The notes: generated by a model not told the origin, from the sequence alone. A stretch of DNA of 54,114 nt from Synergistaceae bacterium (GCA_012729145.1 JAAYDT010000058.1:1-54114); one strand, 5' to 3'; shown: positions 1-8,851, counted from the stretch's first letter. Program-made: numbers and translations.

Positions 1-593
1 GTACCCATGTAGAGCATGTTCTCCCTGTCAGCCAGGATCACATCCTCGTCGATAACATTGCTTTTTTTCTCCTGCGATGTGGATTCCCCTGTAAGCGAGA
101 ACTCGTTTACGCGGAGGTTGAAGGCCTCCATAACCCGGATATCCGCCGGGATCTTGTCCCCCGCATCTATCTGGACTATATCGCCAGGCACAAGGTCCGA
201 CTGGGGTACTTCCGCAAGTTCTCCATCCAGCCTTACCCTTGCGGGTGACCTGATAAGGTCCTTCAGTTTCTCGAGGATCTTGCCGGCCTTGTACTCCTGG
301 ACAAAACCTATTGTCGCGTTTAACAACACTATTACGAACATCACGGTGCCGTCCCTCAAACTGCCGATGGCAAAGGAGATCAGACCCGCAAAGATCAGGA
401 CGAGAACAAGAAGGTCTTTCAGCTGGGAAAGGAAAAGAAGCCACTTGGGGGTTGATACGTCAGTCGTGATATCGTTGGGGCCGTATTTTTCACGGCGCTT
501 TCCCTGGTCGGCCCGGGTAAGCCCCTTCTCGCCGGATTCTAGGGCTTCAAGGGTCTCTTTTGCTGTCATCCTGTAAAAAGCCTGTTCCGCCAT
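1..593 (-). CDS. P-type cation-transporting ATPase, N-terminal part (cut by window start)
   Basis: The reading frame is open from an ATG at 593 to the window edge, giving about 197 residues without a stop. The N-terminus looks like a cation ATPase N domain (MTAKETLEALESGEKGLT, then KYGPND). Two hydrophobic segments follow at about residues 50-95, then an actuator domain with LVPGDIVQIDAGDKIPADIR and the family motif SLTGES near residue 168. This order is that of P2-type (Ca2+/Mn2+-like) ATPases, which pump cations out of the cytoplasm; the phosphorylation motif DKTGT lies outside the window, so the ion is unknown. An AGGAGG ribosome site sits six bases before the ATG. It is transcribed away from the tRNA genes and separated from them by two terminators. 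Confidence 0.9.
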   Translation of the reverse strand, partial: MAEQAFYRMTAKETLEALESGEKGLTRADQGKRREKYGPNDITTDVSTPKWLLFLSQLKDLLVLVLIFAGLISFAIGSLRDGTVMFVIVLLNATIGFVQEYKAGKILEKLKDLIRSPARVRLDGELAEVPQSDLVPGDIVQIDAGDKIPADIRVMEAFNLRVNEFSLTGESTSQEKKSNVIDEDVILADRENMLYMG

Positions 594-675
594 AAAATCC
601 TCCTGTCTCCAACCCTTTGGAGGGTCAGATCCTGATCTGGCCGCTAACAATTCATGAGACCCGGCGACCCTTTAC

Positions 676-694
676 CTGTCATTGTTGATGACAG
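676..694. repeat. short inverted repeat upstream of the ATPase gene
   Basis: CTGTCAT and ATGACAG form a perfect 7-bp inverted repeat with a 5-base loop, about 85 bases upstream of the ATPase start. It may be an operator or a 5' leader hairpin. No clear -35/-10 pair was seen around it, and 594-791 otherwise holds nothing recognisable. Confidence 0.3.
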
Positions 695-791
695 ATCTTC
701 TTGTTGTTTAAAGCTTCTTCATCTATATTAATGCAAATCCCTCATCCTGGAGAGGCAATATTCTCTTTCCATTACTCTTGGAACAACAACC

Positions 792-834
792 AAAACAAAA
801 GACCTCCGGAGCGACAGACCGATCTCCAGAGGCC
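792..834 (-). terminator. second of two tandem terminators after the tRNA-Ser genes
   Basis: On the minus strand an 11-bp stem (arms 824-834 and 801-811, two G-U pairs) is followed by TTTTGTTTT. It lies just beyond the stronger terminator at 846-880 and acts as a backup stop for the tRNA transcript. Confidence 0.7.
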
Positions 835-845
835 TTAAGAGCATG

Positions 846-880
846 AAAAAGCGAGACCCCGGATTTTTCCGGGGTCTCGC
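846..880 (-). terminator. strong intrinsic terminator of the tRNA-Ser transcript
   Basis: GCGAGACCCCGG pairs perfectly with CCGGGGTCTCGC (12 bp, short A/T loop) and is followed by five T on the minus strand. It starts nine bases after the CCA end of the downstream tRNA-Ser. Confidence 0.9.
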
Positions 881-888
881 TGATTGTC

Positions 889-976
889 TGGCGGAGAAGG
901 AGGGATTCGAACCCACGGGACGTTGCCGCCCAGACGCTCTCCAAGCGCCCGCCTTCGACCACTCGGCCACTTCTCC
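889..976 (-). tRNA. tRNA-Ser (anticodon GGA)
   Basis: Read on the minus strand it begins GGAGAAGTGGCCGAGTGG and ends GGTTCGAATCCCTCC...CCGCCA. The anticodon loop TTGGAGA gives GGA, reading UCC and UCU. The long variable arm between anticodon and T arms is typical of serine tRNAs, and CCA is encoded. The 88-base length fits. It lies 19 bases downstream of a second serine tRNA, probably in one transcript. Confidence 0.95.
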
Positions 977-995
977 ATTTGCGGTATTTATTATA

Positions 996-1088
996 TGGCG
1001 GAGAGAGTGGGATTTGAACCCACGAGACGGCTCATCACCGCCTAGACGATTTCGAGTCGCCCGCCTTCGACCACTCGGCCATCCCTCC
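996..1088 (-). tRNA. tRNA-Ser (anticodon CGA)
   Basis: On the minus strand it begins GGAGGGATGGCCGAGTGG and ends with GGTTCAAATCCCACTC and an encoded CCA. The anticodon loop CTCGAAA gives CGA, which reads UCG. It has the long variable arm of serine tRNAs and is 93 bases. It is only 15 bases after the tadA stop codon, so it may be cotranscribed with tadA or have its own promoter inside tadA. Confidence 0.95.
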
Positions 1089-1103
1089 ACCCTTTCCTTC
1101 CCC

Positions 1104-1577
1104 TCAGCGGAGGGGCAGGAAGAACTCCCGGAGCATTTTAGCACATTCTTCAGAGAGGATGCCACCCGTCACATCGCACCGGTGGTTGAGCCTGGGGTCC
1201 CTGGGAATATCGTACAAAGTGCCGCAGGCACCCCATCGGAGATCCCTTGCGCCGTAGACGATCCTCTCCAGCCGTGACTGGACTATTGCAGCGGCGCACA
1301 TCGGGCAGGGCTCGAGGGTCACGTAGATAGTGCACCCTTCGAGAACCCACCTTCCCAGGTATCCGGCGGCCTCCCTCAGTGCGAGGATCTCGGCATGGGC
1401 CGAGGGATCTTTCAGGCCCTCCCTCCGGTTGTGCGCCCGACCAATGACAGAACCGTCAAGGACCACGACTGCTCCTATCGGGACCTCCCCGACGGAGGCA
1501 CCCTTACGGGCCTCTTTCATGGCGATCCTCATGAAGGGTTCATGTTCCTCAGGGACCGACCTCCTGTTTTCTGTCAT
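1104..1577 (-). CDS. tadA: tRNA(adenine-34) deaminase TadA
   Basis: TadA converts A34 to inosine in the anticodon of tRNA-Arg(ACG). The 157-residue product carries the zinc cytidine/adenosine deaminase signature: HAE at residues 61-63 (zinc ligand His and catalytic Glu) and PCPMC with Cys91 and Cys94. The loops GEVPIGAVVV and NRREGLKDPSAHAE are typical of TadA rather than of free-base deaminases. The ATG at 1577 overlaps the stop of the upstream envelope gene (ATGA), which supports this start over a longer one at 1616 and implies translational coupling. It is followed directly by two tRNA-Ser genes. Confidence 0.93.
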   Translation of the reverse strand: MTENRRSVPEEHEPFMRIAMKEARKGASVGEVPIGAVVVLDGSVIGRAHNRREGLKDPSAHAEILALREAAGYLGRWVLEGCTIYVTLEPCPMCAAAIVQSRLERIVYGARDLRWGACGTLYDIPRDPRLNHRCDVTGGILSEECAKMLREFFLPLR

Positions 1578-4096
1578 GGCCGCTCTCTCCTCCTGCCGAG
1601 ATAGACGAGGAACCACAGCAAGGCAAGTGACATTCCCAGCGCTGACACGCCGAGAATAACCCGTCCTGTCTGGCCCTTCTCCGGGGAGGGCCCGAACAGG
1701 CCCGCCCTCGGTTCCGGGGTCTCCAGATAGAAGTGCGCCGCCTCTTTCCCATCCGATACCAGGAAGACATCCCCCTTCAGCTCTCCCGGGTGAAATCTCT
1801 CAAAGAAATCGGTGCCGGACTGTGACCTGCCGGGCCAGCCCAGCACAAGGCCGAGTCCCCTGCTCTTGCGTGATATGAGCTGGATAAAGACATCCCTCTC
1901 GAGGTCCAGCCTGGCCTTCACGCTCCTTCCCCGGGAAATGACCGTCTCTCCCTTCCGGTGAACGGCTGCAATGGGGATCCCCAGGGAGAGGATCTTCTCC
2001 AGGTCTGACGCGACTATCGCGTCGCCTTTCAGGTTCTCCCACTCCAGTTGTGACAGTGGCTTGACCTTGACCTCCAGGGCTTTCCCCAGAGTCCTCTGCC
2101 AGTCAGCGAGGATGCCAGCAACGGCTGAAAGCATTCCATCCATCGGTTCGGGACCCACGAAAAGAGAGATCTCACCGCCTGTCAGCTGGTAGGGAAGGTC
2201 CTCCAGCAAGGAGGGCAGTCGCCTTGTCGACAGGGGGGTCCGCACCTGTGACGAGCCATCAACTACGACCCAGAAGGCATCCCCTGGCAATTCTCTTTCC
2301 TTCCCTCCAGCCGGTTCAAGAACGGCTCTCAACCCTATCTCCAGAGGGCCCTGGCCGAGAAGTTTTTCCGGGATCTTCGCCGTCAGCCGATCCTTCTCCG
2401 AGGCGGACGACCTGCCCAGTTTAACAGTATCGGCGGGTGCGCCGTTAAGTTCGATGCCAAGGGTGGACCGTTCACCGTCTAGAAGGTGCGAAGAACGGAA
2501 TGTCAAAGAAACTTCCCCTGGCCCTCCGATCTTTCCGACAGGAGGAGGCGTGAGGATCATTCTCCGTTCCCGTGTCCCGGCAGCGCTGAGAACAATGTCG
2601 CCGCCGGTCAGATCCTTTAAGGTAAAGGTTCCGTCCGCTTCTTCCGTCTCTCTGGCGGAAAGTGTCTTCCCCGGAGTAATGAAGGCTCTCCTCGTATCGA
2701 ACCGGTCCCGAAGTGATAGATCCATCAGGGACAGGGTTCCCGAAAGTACACCTCCGGCGGTATCGGAAGTCACCAGGAGCCTGAACTTGCCATAGGAATC
2801 CACGAAGGCCGAAAGGAAGCCCTTGTCTCCGGGCGGGGTCTCTGAACGGAAAGCCTGAAGGACCGGCAGCGGCAAAAGGGGACTCCTGCCCAGGTAGACC
2901 GTGTGGAAGTACCTGGCAGTTTCGCTATCAACCAGTCCCGGCGTGAGTATCCTGGCCCGGATCTGGCCGGAGGGTCTGCCTCCATTCCACTCCATGACCA
3001 TCTCAAGGGCCGCCTGGATCTCTTCCGGCTCCGGTCTTTCGGGCAATACCACAGCCAGGTCTTCGCCCTCAGGGGAAAGGCTTCCATCAATGAATGCGCC
3101 TATGTCCTTCAGGCGGACGTCAGAAGCAGAGAGGTACCGCAGGCGAAGGAAACTCCCGTCAAGGATCCTGAGGGTTCCCCCGGTCGGGCCTCTCCCGCTC
3201 TCAGGGTAAGCGCTCACAGCCAGGGTCATCCTGTTCACCCCCGGCCGGATCAGACCGGGGGGCAGTTCTATCCTGGTTCCGGTGCCAGATCCTTTCCTGA
3301 CCTGAAGGAGGGTATCGCCGACGGGGACGCCATTAAGGATGAAGGACACCCTTGCCTGAGCCTCTCCTTCGTCTGCATCGAAAACAAGAACGGGGATGAA
3401 AGAACTGCCCTCAACTATCCTTCTCGTAAAGGGGACTTCGAAGGGGAAGGTCCTTGCGGTGAAACCCTCTTCCAGGACCATCTCCTCCGGGGAGAGTCTG
3501 AGATCGGTGTACCCCTTTCCCGGGCCTGTGACAAGAGGTGCCCGAACAAGGCCGTGGATGCCGAATACCCGGGGGTTTTGGCCATCCTGCCCGGTTGCTC
3601 CGGGGGAAGGGGAGATGTCCACGACGATCCTTTCGGGGCTGGGGAGAGTGTAGTGCTTCACCGTGACCACCGGAGACCTCAGATTTATCTCAAGGGAAGT
3701 ACCCCCGGCAGTGGGTCTGGCGGAAAAGGACGATGCGACCCTGTTGTTCGGGAAGTTCCCCGATCGCTCTTCAGCGGACTCGGCCCTGATGTCGATAATG
3801 ACCTTTGAACCCTCCGCTGACAACGAGTATTTGACGGGTCTGTCAAGATCGATCACCAGCCTTGCCCCTTCAGGCTGAAGACCGGCCCTGAATGAGACGG
3901 CAGAAGTAGCACTCGCCGCTGAGAGAGAGAGGGCGGAGATGATCAGGACGGCAAGAAGTCCTGCCGTCCCGATGGTTCTCTTCAGGGCCGAGGGGACCTT
4001 CAGTCTCAGCATAACGTCAGGGCCGGTACCCGGGATCATTCTCTTCTCCGCAGGAAAGGACTTCAAGACCAAATCCTCGAGCCATGTCCTTCCCAT
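1574..4096 (-). CDS. secreted envelope protein with AMIN-like and BcsB-like regions
   Basis: The 840-residue product has a hydrophobic signal segment (about residues 38-60), then an AMIN-like beta domain (VSFRAGLQPEGARLVIDLDR, KVIIDIRAES) of the kind that binds envelope polysaccharides. A long beta-rich region resembles BcsB, the periplasmic subunit of bacterial cellulose synthase (FVGPEP...GGEISLFVG order, LTGGEISL), and a single C-terminal membrane helix (VILGVSALGMSLALLWFLVY) is followed by an RRRERP tail. No BcsA glycosyltransferase gene is nearby, so export or binding of another glycan is possible. An alternative ATG at 4039 (codon 20) has a better ribosome site (GGAG, six bases away). 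It ends by overlapping tadA and begins 18 bases after the acyl-CoA synthetase gene. Confidence 0.6.
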   Translation of the reverse strand: MGRTWLEDLVLKSFPAEKRMIPGTGPDVMLRLKVPSALKRTIGTAGLLAVLIISALSLSAASATSAVSFRAGLQPEGARLVIDLDRPVKYSLSAEGSKVIIDIRAESAEERSGNFPNNRVASSFSARPTAGGTSLEINLRSPVVTVKHYTLPSPERIVVDISPSPGATGQDGQNPRVFGIHGLVRAPLVTGPGKGYTDLRLSPEEMVLEEGFTARTFPFEVPFTRRIVEGSSFIPVLVFDADEGEAQARVSFILNGVPVGDTLLQVRKGSGTGTRIELPPGLIRPGVNRMTLAVSAYPESGRGPTGGTLRILDGSFLRLRYLSASDVRLKDIGAFIDGSLSPEGEDLAVVLPERPEPEEIQAALEMVMEWNGGRPSGQIRARILTPGLVDSETARYFHTVYLGRSPLLPLPVLQAFRSETPPGDKGFLSAFVDSYGKFRLLVTSDTAGGVLSGTLSLMDLSLRDRFDTRRAFITPGKTLSARETEEADGTFTLKDLTGGDIVLSAAGTRERRMILTPPPVGKIGGPGEVSLTFRSSHLLDGERSTLGIELNGAPADTVKLGRSSASEKDRLTAKIPEKLLGQGPLEIGLRAVLEPAGGKERELPGDAFWVVVDGSSQVRTPLSTRRLPSLLEDLPYQLTGGEISLFVGPEPMDGMLSAVAGILADWQRTLGKALEVKVKPLSQLEWENLKGDAIVASDLEKILSLGIPIAAVHRKGETVISRGRSVKARLDLERDVFIQLISRKSRGLGLVLGWPGRSQSGTDFFERFHPGELKGDVFLVSDGKEAAHFYLETPEPRAGLFGPSPEKGQTGRVILGVSALGMSLALLWFLVYLGRRRERP

Positions 4097-4114
4097 CGGT
4101 TCTTCCCTGCTTCA

Positions 4115-5620
4115 CTAATTCTCCCCTCCAGCGGCTTTCTCGTCCTCTCTCAGCTTCCTCCTGAGTACTTTTCCTACGCTCGAAAGGGGCAGCTCGTCCA
4201 CTATGTCTATCTTCCTGGGTACCTTGTAGTGGGCGAGGTGCTCCTTTGCGTACTGTACCAGGTCATGCTGGGTCACCTCTGTTCCTTCAAAGGGCACAAC
4301 GAAGGCCTTGACCACTTCCCCGCTCATGGAGGAAGAGATCCCTATGGCGGCGCTCATCTTGACCGCCGGGTGCGCGTTCAGCACCGTCTCCACCTCCTGG
4401 GGGTAGACGTTGAACCCTCCGACGATGATCAGGTCCGTGGCCCTGTCCAGGATGGATATGAAGCCATCCTCGTCTATCTTCACTATATCTCCCGTGTCCA
4501 GCCATCCGTCATGGAACCGCTCGGCCGTCAGTTCAGGCGCCCGGAAGTATCCCGAGGTCACCGAGGGACCCTTCACCCACAGAACTCCTTCTTCACTCCC
4601 GGGAAGGATTTCGCCTTCAAGGCCCCTTATCTGTATCTCGTACCCCGGGAGAGGCGGCCCTACAGTTCCCAGTTTCCTTTTTTTCTCGGAGGGGTTGCAT
4701 GAGACTACTGGAGAGCATTCCGTCAACCCGTAGCCTTCGAAGCAGATGACCCCCATATCCTTCCTTATCCTGCCCTCAAGCGTCGGGTCGAGTTTTCCTC
4801 CCCCGGTGAGGATGTATTTCAGGTGCGGGAAGGAAATACCCTCCTTCAGGACAGCACCCAGCAGGAACGGGAGCATGGTCGGTACTGCTATCAGGATACT
4901 CACTTCAGCCGCCATGAGGGCATCAAGGGTCTCCTTCACCGGAATGAAGGATGAGACGATGACCATGGGGAGACCGTAACAAAGGGGCAATACCCCGCAG
5001 ATGGTGAAACCCAGTGAGTGGAAGTTGGGGAGGACGTTCATCAGGATCCTGCCAGTGTCAAAGCCCTCGATGTTCTCGTGGACCTTGAGGGAGTTGTCAA
5101 CAAGGTTCCCGTGGCTCACCTGCACAGCCTTGGGGGCTCCAGTAGTACCGGACGTAGCGAAGATAACGGCTGTGCTTTCATCTTCCCTGGTATCCTTCCG
5201 CCCTTTGAAGCCCGGCAGTGGGCCTACAGGGGGAGCGATAACGGCCGGGATACCGGCCCCTTCAAGGGTCTTGGCCAGGCTGTCCATTCCGTCGCCGAGC
5301 ACTGCCCCGACGGGATCGATGTGTTCCACTATCTTCAGACTGGCGTTGATGCCGCTCCTTGCGTTGAGGGGGGCTATAGCCCCTCCAAGCCTCCATGCGG
5401 CCACGGCAATTGCCCAGAGGAGGGGTGAATTGGCCATGAAGATCGCGATCCTTGATCCAGGACCGAACCCGCTCTCTTCCAGGATCTTCTCTGTGTTCGC
5501 GATGAGCCCGAGGAATTCGGCCCCGTTCATCCAGGACCCCTTCCACCATACCGCAGGTTTGGAAGCATTCTCTTCAAGACGTCCGGTTATGATCCTTTCG
5601 AGCCTCTCGAATTCTGGCAT
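4115..5620 (-). CDS. AMP-forming acyl-CoA synthetase (ANL superfamily)
   Basis: This enzyme family activates a carboxylic acid with ATP to an acyl-adenylate, then transfers it to CoA. The product has the P-loop-like motif ATSGTTGAPKAVQVSHGN, the adenylate-binding motif YGLTECSPV, the hinge motif WLDTGDI, GGFNVYPQEVE and the C-terminal catalytic lysine region SSVGKVLRRKL, all in the right order over 501 residues. The ATG at 5620 has a GGGAGAGG ribosome site; an upstream ATG at 5683 is possible. It lies 80 bases after grdX in the same direction, so it may handle acids arising from amino acid fermentation, such as branched or aryl acids; the substrate cannot be read from sequence. Confidence 0.88.
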   Translation of the reverse strand: MPEFERLERIITGRLEENASKPAVWWKGSWMNGAEFLGLIANTEKILEESGFGPGSRIAIFMANSPLLWAIAVAAWRLGGAIAPLNARSGINASLKIVEHIDPVGAVLGDGMDSLAKTLEGAGIPAVIAPPVGPLPGFKGRKDTREDESTAVIFATSGTTGAPKAVQVSHGNLVDNSLKVHENIEGFDTGRILMNVLPNFHSLGFTICGVLPLCYGLPMVIVSSFIPVKETLDALMAAEVSILIAVPTMLPFLLGAVLKEGISFPHLKYILTGGGKLDPTLEGRIRKDMGVICFEGYGLTECSPVVSCNPSEKKRKLGTVGPPLPGYEIQIRGLEGEILPGSEEGVLWVKGPSVTSGYFRAPELTAERFHDGWLDTGDIVKIDEDGFISILDRATDLIIVGGFNVYPQEVETVLNAHPAVKMSAAIGISSSMSGEVVKAFVVPFEGTEVTQHDLVQYAKEHLAHYKVPRKIDIVDELPLSSVGKVLRRKLREDEKAAGGEN

Positions 5621-5698
5621 TGTTTTTCCCTCTCCCCCTCTGGATGGCCCTCGGAGGATACCATCCCTTTTATCATTATCCACGAAGGGTTCTCCCCT

Positions 5699-6058
5699 TC
5701 ACCGGTGACCCAGGCTAGTCTCGAGAAGCTCCAGGTCCATAAAGGCCAGATCTTTGCCCCGCCCCCCGATACTGGACAGGAAGGGGGTTTCCCTTAGGCG
5801 CTGCCTGGCACTTTCAAGGAGGAGAAGGTCCCTGCCATTCTTTAACTGGCCTTTCTCCTCCACGAGAGCTATCGAACGGTAAGGGTTTTTCATCAGCCTT
5901 CCATTCGGAGGCAGAGGGGATCCCAGCAGGGAATAACCCTCCAGCATCATCCTCGAGGCCTCTTCGACAACTTCGACGGGTGACCCCTCAACTTTACGCG
6001 AATTTTCGTATTTCTCAAAAGCAAGAGGGTTATTGGTAACGACAAGAATTTTCTTCAT
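5699..6058 (-). CDS. grdX: GrdX family protein
   Basis: The product (about 119 residues) begins MKKILVVTNNPLAFEKY, typical of GrdX, a small protein of unknown biochemical role that accompanies grd (glycine/betaine/sarcosine reductase) genes. It has EVVEEASRMMLEGYSLLGSPLPPNGRLMKNPYRS in the middle, given here only as position 31-65. The start at 6058 follows the family; the frame stays open to 6148. A 13-codon ORF beginning TTG at about 6094 with a GGAGG site ends in an ATGA overlap with this start, suggesting reinitiation. It follows grdB by about 130 bases. Confidence 0.75.
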   Translation of the reverse strand: MKKILVVTNNPLAFEKYENSRKVEGSPVEVVEEASRMMLEGYSLLGSPLPPNGRLMKNPYRSIALVEEKGQLKNGRDLLLLESARQRLRETPFLSSIGGRGKDLAFMDLELLETSLGHR

Positions 6059-6109
6059 AGGGACAGATCCACTCCCCGGAGTCTGCGGATGATCAATTAT
6101 AACCTCCAC

Positions 6110-6146
6110 GGGCCTTCCTTTTCCAGAAACAAGGGGCGGAAGGCCC
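6110..6146. repeat. stem-loop between grdB and grdX
   Basis: GGGCCTTCC and GGAAGGCCC form a perfect 9-bp inverted repeat with a 19-base loop. There is no T tract on the minus strand, so it is more likely an mRNA processing or stabilising element, or a weak attenuator, than a terminator. Confidence 0.45.
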
Positions 6147-6190
6147 AAGCCTCCCGCCCCGCATCGGACGAACAGATCCCCCCAGCCTTT

Positions 6191-7501
6191 CTAGGAGGTG
6201 AAGATGGTCTGCTCCTCTACAGGTGTCTGGATCGCCCTCAAGGCTCTCTCGAGAAGTTCCCGCCTCACTGCCCTGTCGCCCTCGGCGCCTCTCGAGGGGT
6301 CGCCCACAGGGTGGGGAATGGCAACACCGGGCACGATCCTGTTCGCTCCCACCGTCAGCATTATGGGAACTATGGTGGCTATCTGGACCACCGGTATCCC
6401 TGCCGAGTTCTCGATCTCCCTTACCATCGATGCACCGCACCGGGTACAGGTACCTCAGGTGGAGGTAAGGATGACCGCATCCACGCCGTCCTTCTTGAGC
6501 CTTTCGCCGATCTCCTGGCCGAACCTCTCGGCATGGGCCACGGCGGTACCTGTCCCTGTGGTGGTGAAAACGTTATCGTAGAGCTTGCCGAACACTCCCT
6601 CTCTCTCCATCTCCCTCATTATGTCGAGAGGGAGGACCGTATCGGGATCCTCGTTGGCCCACACCCGGTCATAGCCACCGTGGATGGACTCGAAGTTCTC
6701 CGGGGTCAGGTCGTCAAGGCTGGAGATGTCGTAAACGCCGTAGGATTCTGCCGATGAGACCCTTATATGGTCGGGGTTCCCCCGCGGGACTATGCCTCCG
6801 GAGCTTACCAGTGCTATGGTGGCATTTTTCAGGTCCTTCACCGGTTCCGCCGGCGGTATGCGTTTGAATACGGGCATCTCGTACTCGGTGGAAAAGGGCT
6901 TTCCTGCAAGTTTCCTGAGCAGCATGTCAACAGCCCTCTTCGCCCCGTTGGTCTCGTGGAAGAAGTTCTTCCTGATCCCTCTCGGGAAATACCCTTCATC
7001 CTCTGCGGCACCGAGAGGGGTCCCCTTCAGGATCTTCACGGCAAGGGCCGATATCGCACCGAGAGCATCCTTCATTCCTCGGGCGCTGTCAGAGGTCTTC
7101 ACGATGAAGGTCTTGGGGCTGTACAGCTCAACGCCCGGGTTCTCCCTGTACATGCCCGTGATGGAAGGGATGCCGAGCTTTTCGGTCACGGCCGAACAGA
7201 TATCTCCGCAGGCCACTCCGTAGCGGCCGGCGTTGAATGCGGGCCCCGCAACGAGAAGATCAGGCTTGAACTCCCCTATCAACCTGACGCACTCAGCCCT
7301 AGCCTCTTCAAGATGCTCGCCGAAATAGCTGTCCCCGCAGATGACCGTCCCGACCACTACGGCTTCTTCTCCGAGGAGGCTCTGTACCTGCATGGCCGGG
7401 CCCACGGTCCCGGGGCGGGCCGAAGGCGGCACATGGGCCTGTTCCTCTCCCCCCATGCCGGCGAAGAACTGGTTGATATAGCAAACTACTCTCCTGGTCA
7501 T
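6191..7501 (-). CDS. grdB: glycine/sarcosine/betaine reductase component B, selenoprotein subunit (in-frame TGA = Sec)
   Basis: Component B binds the substrate amino acid and passes its acetyl or methylene unit to component A/C of the reductase. The product of 436 codons begins MTRRVVCYINQFFAGMGGEEQA and reads continuously through an in-frame TGA at 6457-6455 (codon 349): VDAVILTST-Sec-GTCTRCGAS, then MVREIENSAGIPVVQIATI. This is the known Sec site of GrdB/GrdF/GrdH. Conceptual translation that stops at the TGA would lose the last 87 residues. The ATG at 7501 has a GGGG-rich ribosome site; a GTG nine codons upstream is less likely. grdE ends 18 bases upstream. GrdB, GrdF and GrdH are too similar to assign the substrate, and components A and C are not in the window. 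Confidence 0.95.
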
Positions 7502-7518
7502 TTTCACCGCCCCCTCTC

Positions 7519-8805
7519 CTATATCCACCGGGCCCCGATCCTGCTGAAGCCGAGCTCGTTAGTGGAACCGATGATCGCCTGCAGCTCAACGAACATGGAA
7601 CCGTCCTTCCGGAGACTCTCCTCGGCACCGCCTGAGAGGTTGGATATGGAGCTGTCGTAACCCAGTATCCTGTCCATGACCGGAAGTTCTACCATCTCGT
7701 TAACGTTCCCGGCGGAGACGAAGGCCGTTATCTCCGGGGCGGCGTCGGCCAACCCCTGGCTCTTTCCGTCGGTACCGGCAGCCTCATCGGAAATTATCAC
7801 CGTCCTGATCCCCAGCTTCTCGCACTTGGCGGCGTTCATGCAGAGGTCAGTATCAGGGTTCCCGTAACCCTCTTCGGATACCACCACCCCATCAGCCCCG
7901 AGCATCCTGGCGAGGTTGGCGTTGAACCACGAGGTCCGCTCCTTGCCCGCAAGCCTTGTATCTTCCAGGGTCGGGATGACGCCCAGGAAGACCAGTTCCT
8001 TCCCATGCCTGCTGTATAGCTCCTCCACTATCGGGTCGTTCAGGTGGTGCCACGTAGTGTTCTTGTCGCAGGATGATACGCAGTTCCCCGAGACCATGGC
8101 ACCATCCATCTTCTCGTTGGGGTGAATAAGGGTCGGTACCAGGTGCTTCATATCTGCACCGTAGAGGAAAGTATCGTGGAGAAGCCCCTGGGTTATGGAC
8201 ATGCAGAAATAGGCAATCTTTGGAAGGTGAGGGTATTTGGCGGACTCTTCTACGGGCCCTCCCATTTCATAGACTTTTACTTCATCTGCCTTTGAGTCCC
8301 TGCACTTGTCGGCCAGGTACCACCCCAGCCTGAAACCTGCCTCGCGGAGAGCTGCCTCGTAGGAGTGCTGGTCGAGGCCTTCGACGGGCTCCACTACCAG
8401 GACCACGTTATTGGTCTGGGAAAATGGAGAGTAGTCCGCAGCGGGGCCGGACATGTCTATGAGCCCTTCCTGGAAGGCCACAATGGGACCGCAGGTAACG
8501 ACGGCCGCACCGTCAAGGACCAGTGTGGTTCCCTCACCTACGGTCTGCATCCCTCCCACGAAACCCGGGAAAACTTCCCCCGGGCCGGAAAGTTTGCAGC
8601 GGGGCTCGATAACGTCCTTAACCGGTATGATCCTTACGCTCTCGCCAGGGCGCGCAAACTCCAGCTCCGCCCTGGCGAACCTGTTATCCTTCATGGCTAC
8701 GGAGAGCATCTCCTCACGGTTGACGAACAGGGTCCCCCTCTCGACCTTCGTCTCGTCGCCCCATAAGACATTCCTGACCGAAACCTTGTGCAATTCCAAC
8801 CTCAT
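7519..8805 (-). CDS. grdE: glycine/sarcosine/betaine reductase component B, alpha/beta subunit proprotein
   Basis: The 428-residue proprotein is cleaved in the family at an internal cysteine that becomes the pyruvoyl (carbonyl) group holding the substrate amine. Here NCVSSCDKNTTWHHLNDP places that cysteine at residue 242, the same position and total length as in characterised GrdE. The start MRLELHKVSV at 8805 has GGAGGGGGG seven bases upstream; an open frame reaching 8937 has no comparable site. It is the first gene of the grdE-grdB-grdX group and is divergent from a CdaR-type regulator at 8989. GrdG (sarcosine) or GrdI (betaine) versions cannot be excluded. Confidence 0.93.
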   Translation of the reverse strand: MRLELHKVSVRNVLWGDETKVERGTLFVNREEMLSVAMKDNRFARAELEFARPGESVRIIPVKDVIEPRCKLSGPGEVFPGFVGGMQTVGEGTTLVLDGAAVVTCGPIVAFQEGLIDMSGPAADYSPFSQTNNVVLVVEPVEGLDQHSYEAALREAGFRLGWYLADKCRDSKADEVKVYEMGGPVEESAKYPHLPKIAYFCMSITQGLLHDTFLYGADMKHLVPTLIHPNEKMDGAMVSGNCVSSCDKNTTWHHLNDPIVEELYSRHGKELVFLGVIPTLEDTRLAGKERTSWFNANLARMLGADGVVVSEEGYGNPDTDLCMNAAKCEKLGIRTVIISDEAAGTDGKSQGLADAAPEITAFVSAGNVNEMVELPVMDRILGYDSSISNLSGGAEESLRKDGSMFVELQAIIGSTNELGFSRIGARWI

Positions 8806-8851
8806 GGGCCATCCCCCCTCCAGGCTTGCTGTCATTGCTTCTTTCCCCCAG

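Noticed and set aside
2903-3808. 301-residue plus-strand frame
   Set aside because: Shadow of the AMIN/BcsB-like gene; no motif or ribosome site.
6191-6427. Separate 78-residue gene after grdB
   Set aside because: It is the C-terminal part of GrdB beyond the Sec codon; the upstream frame joins it through TGA with family sequence on both sides.
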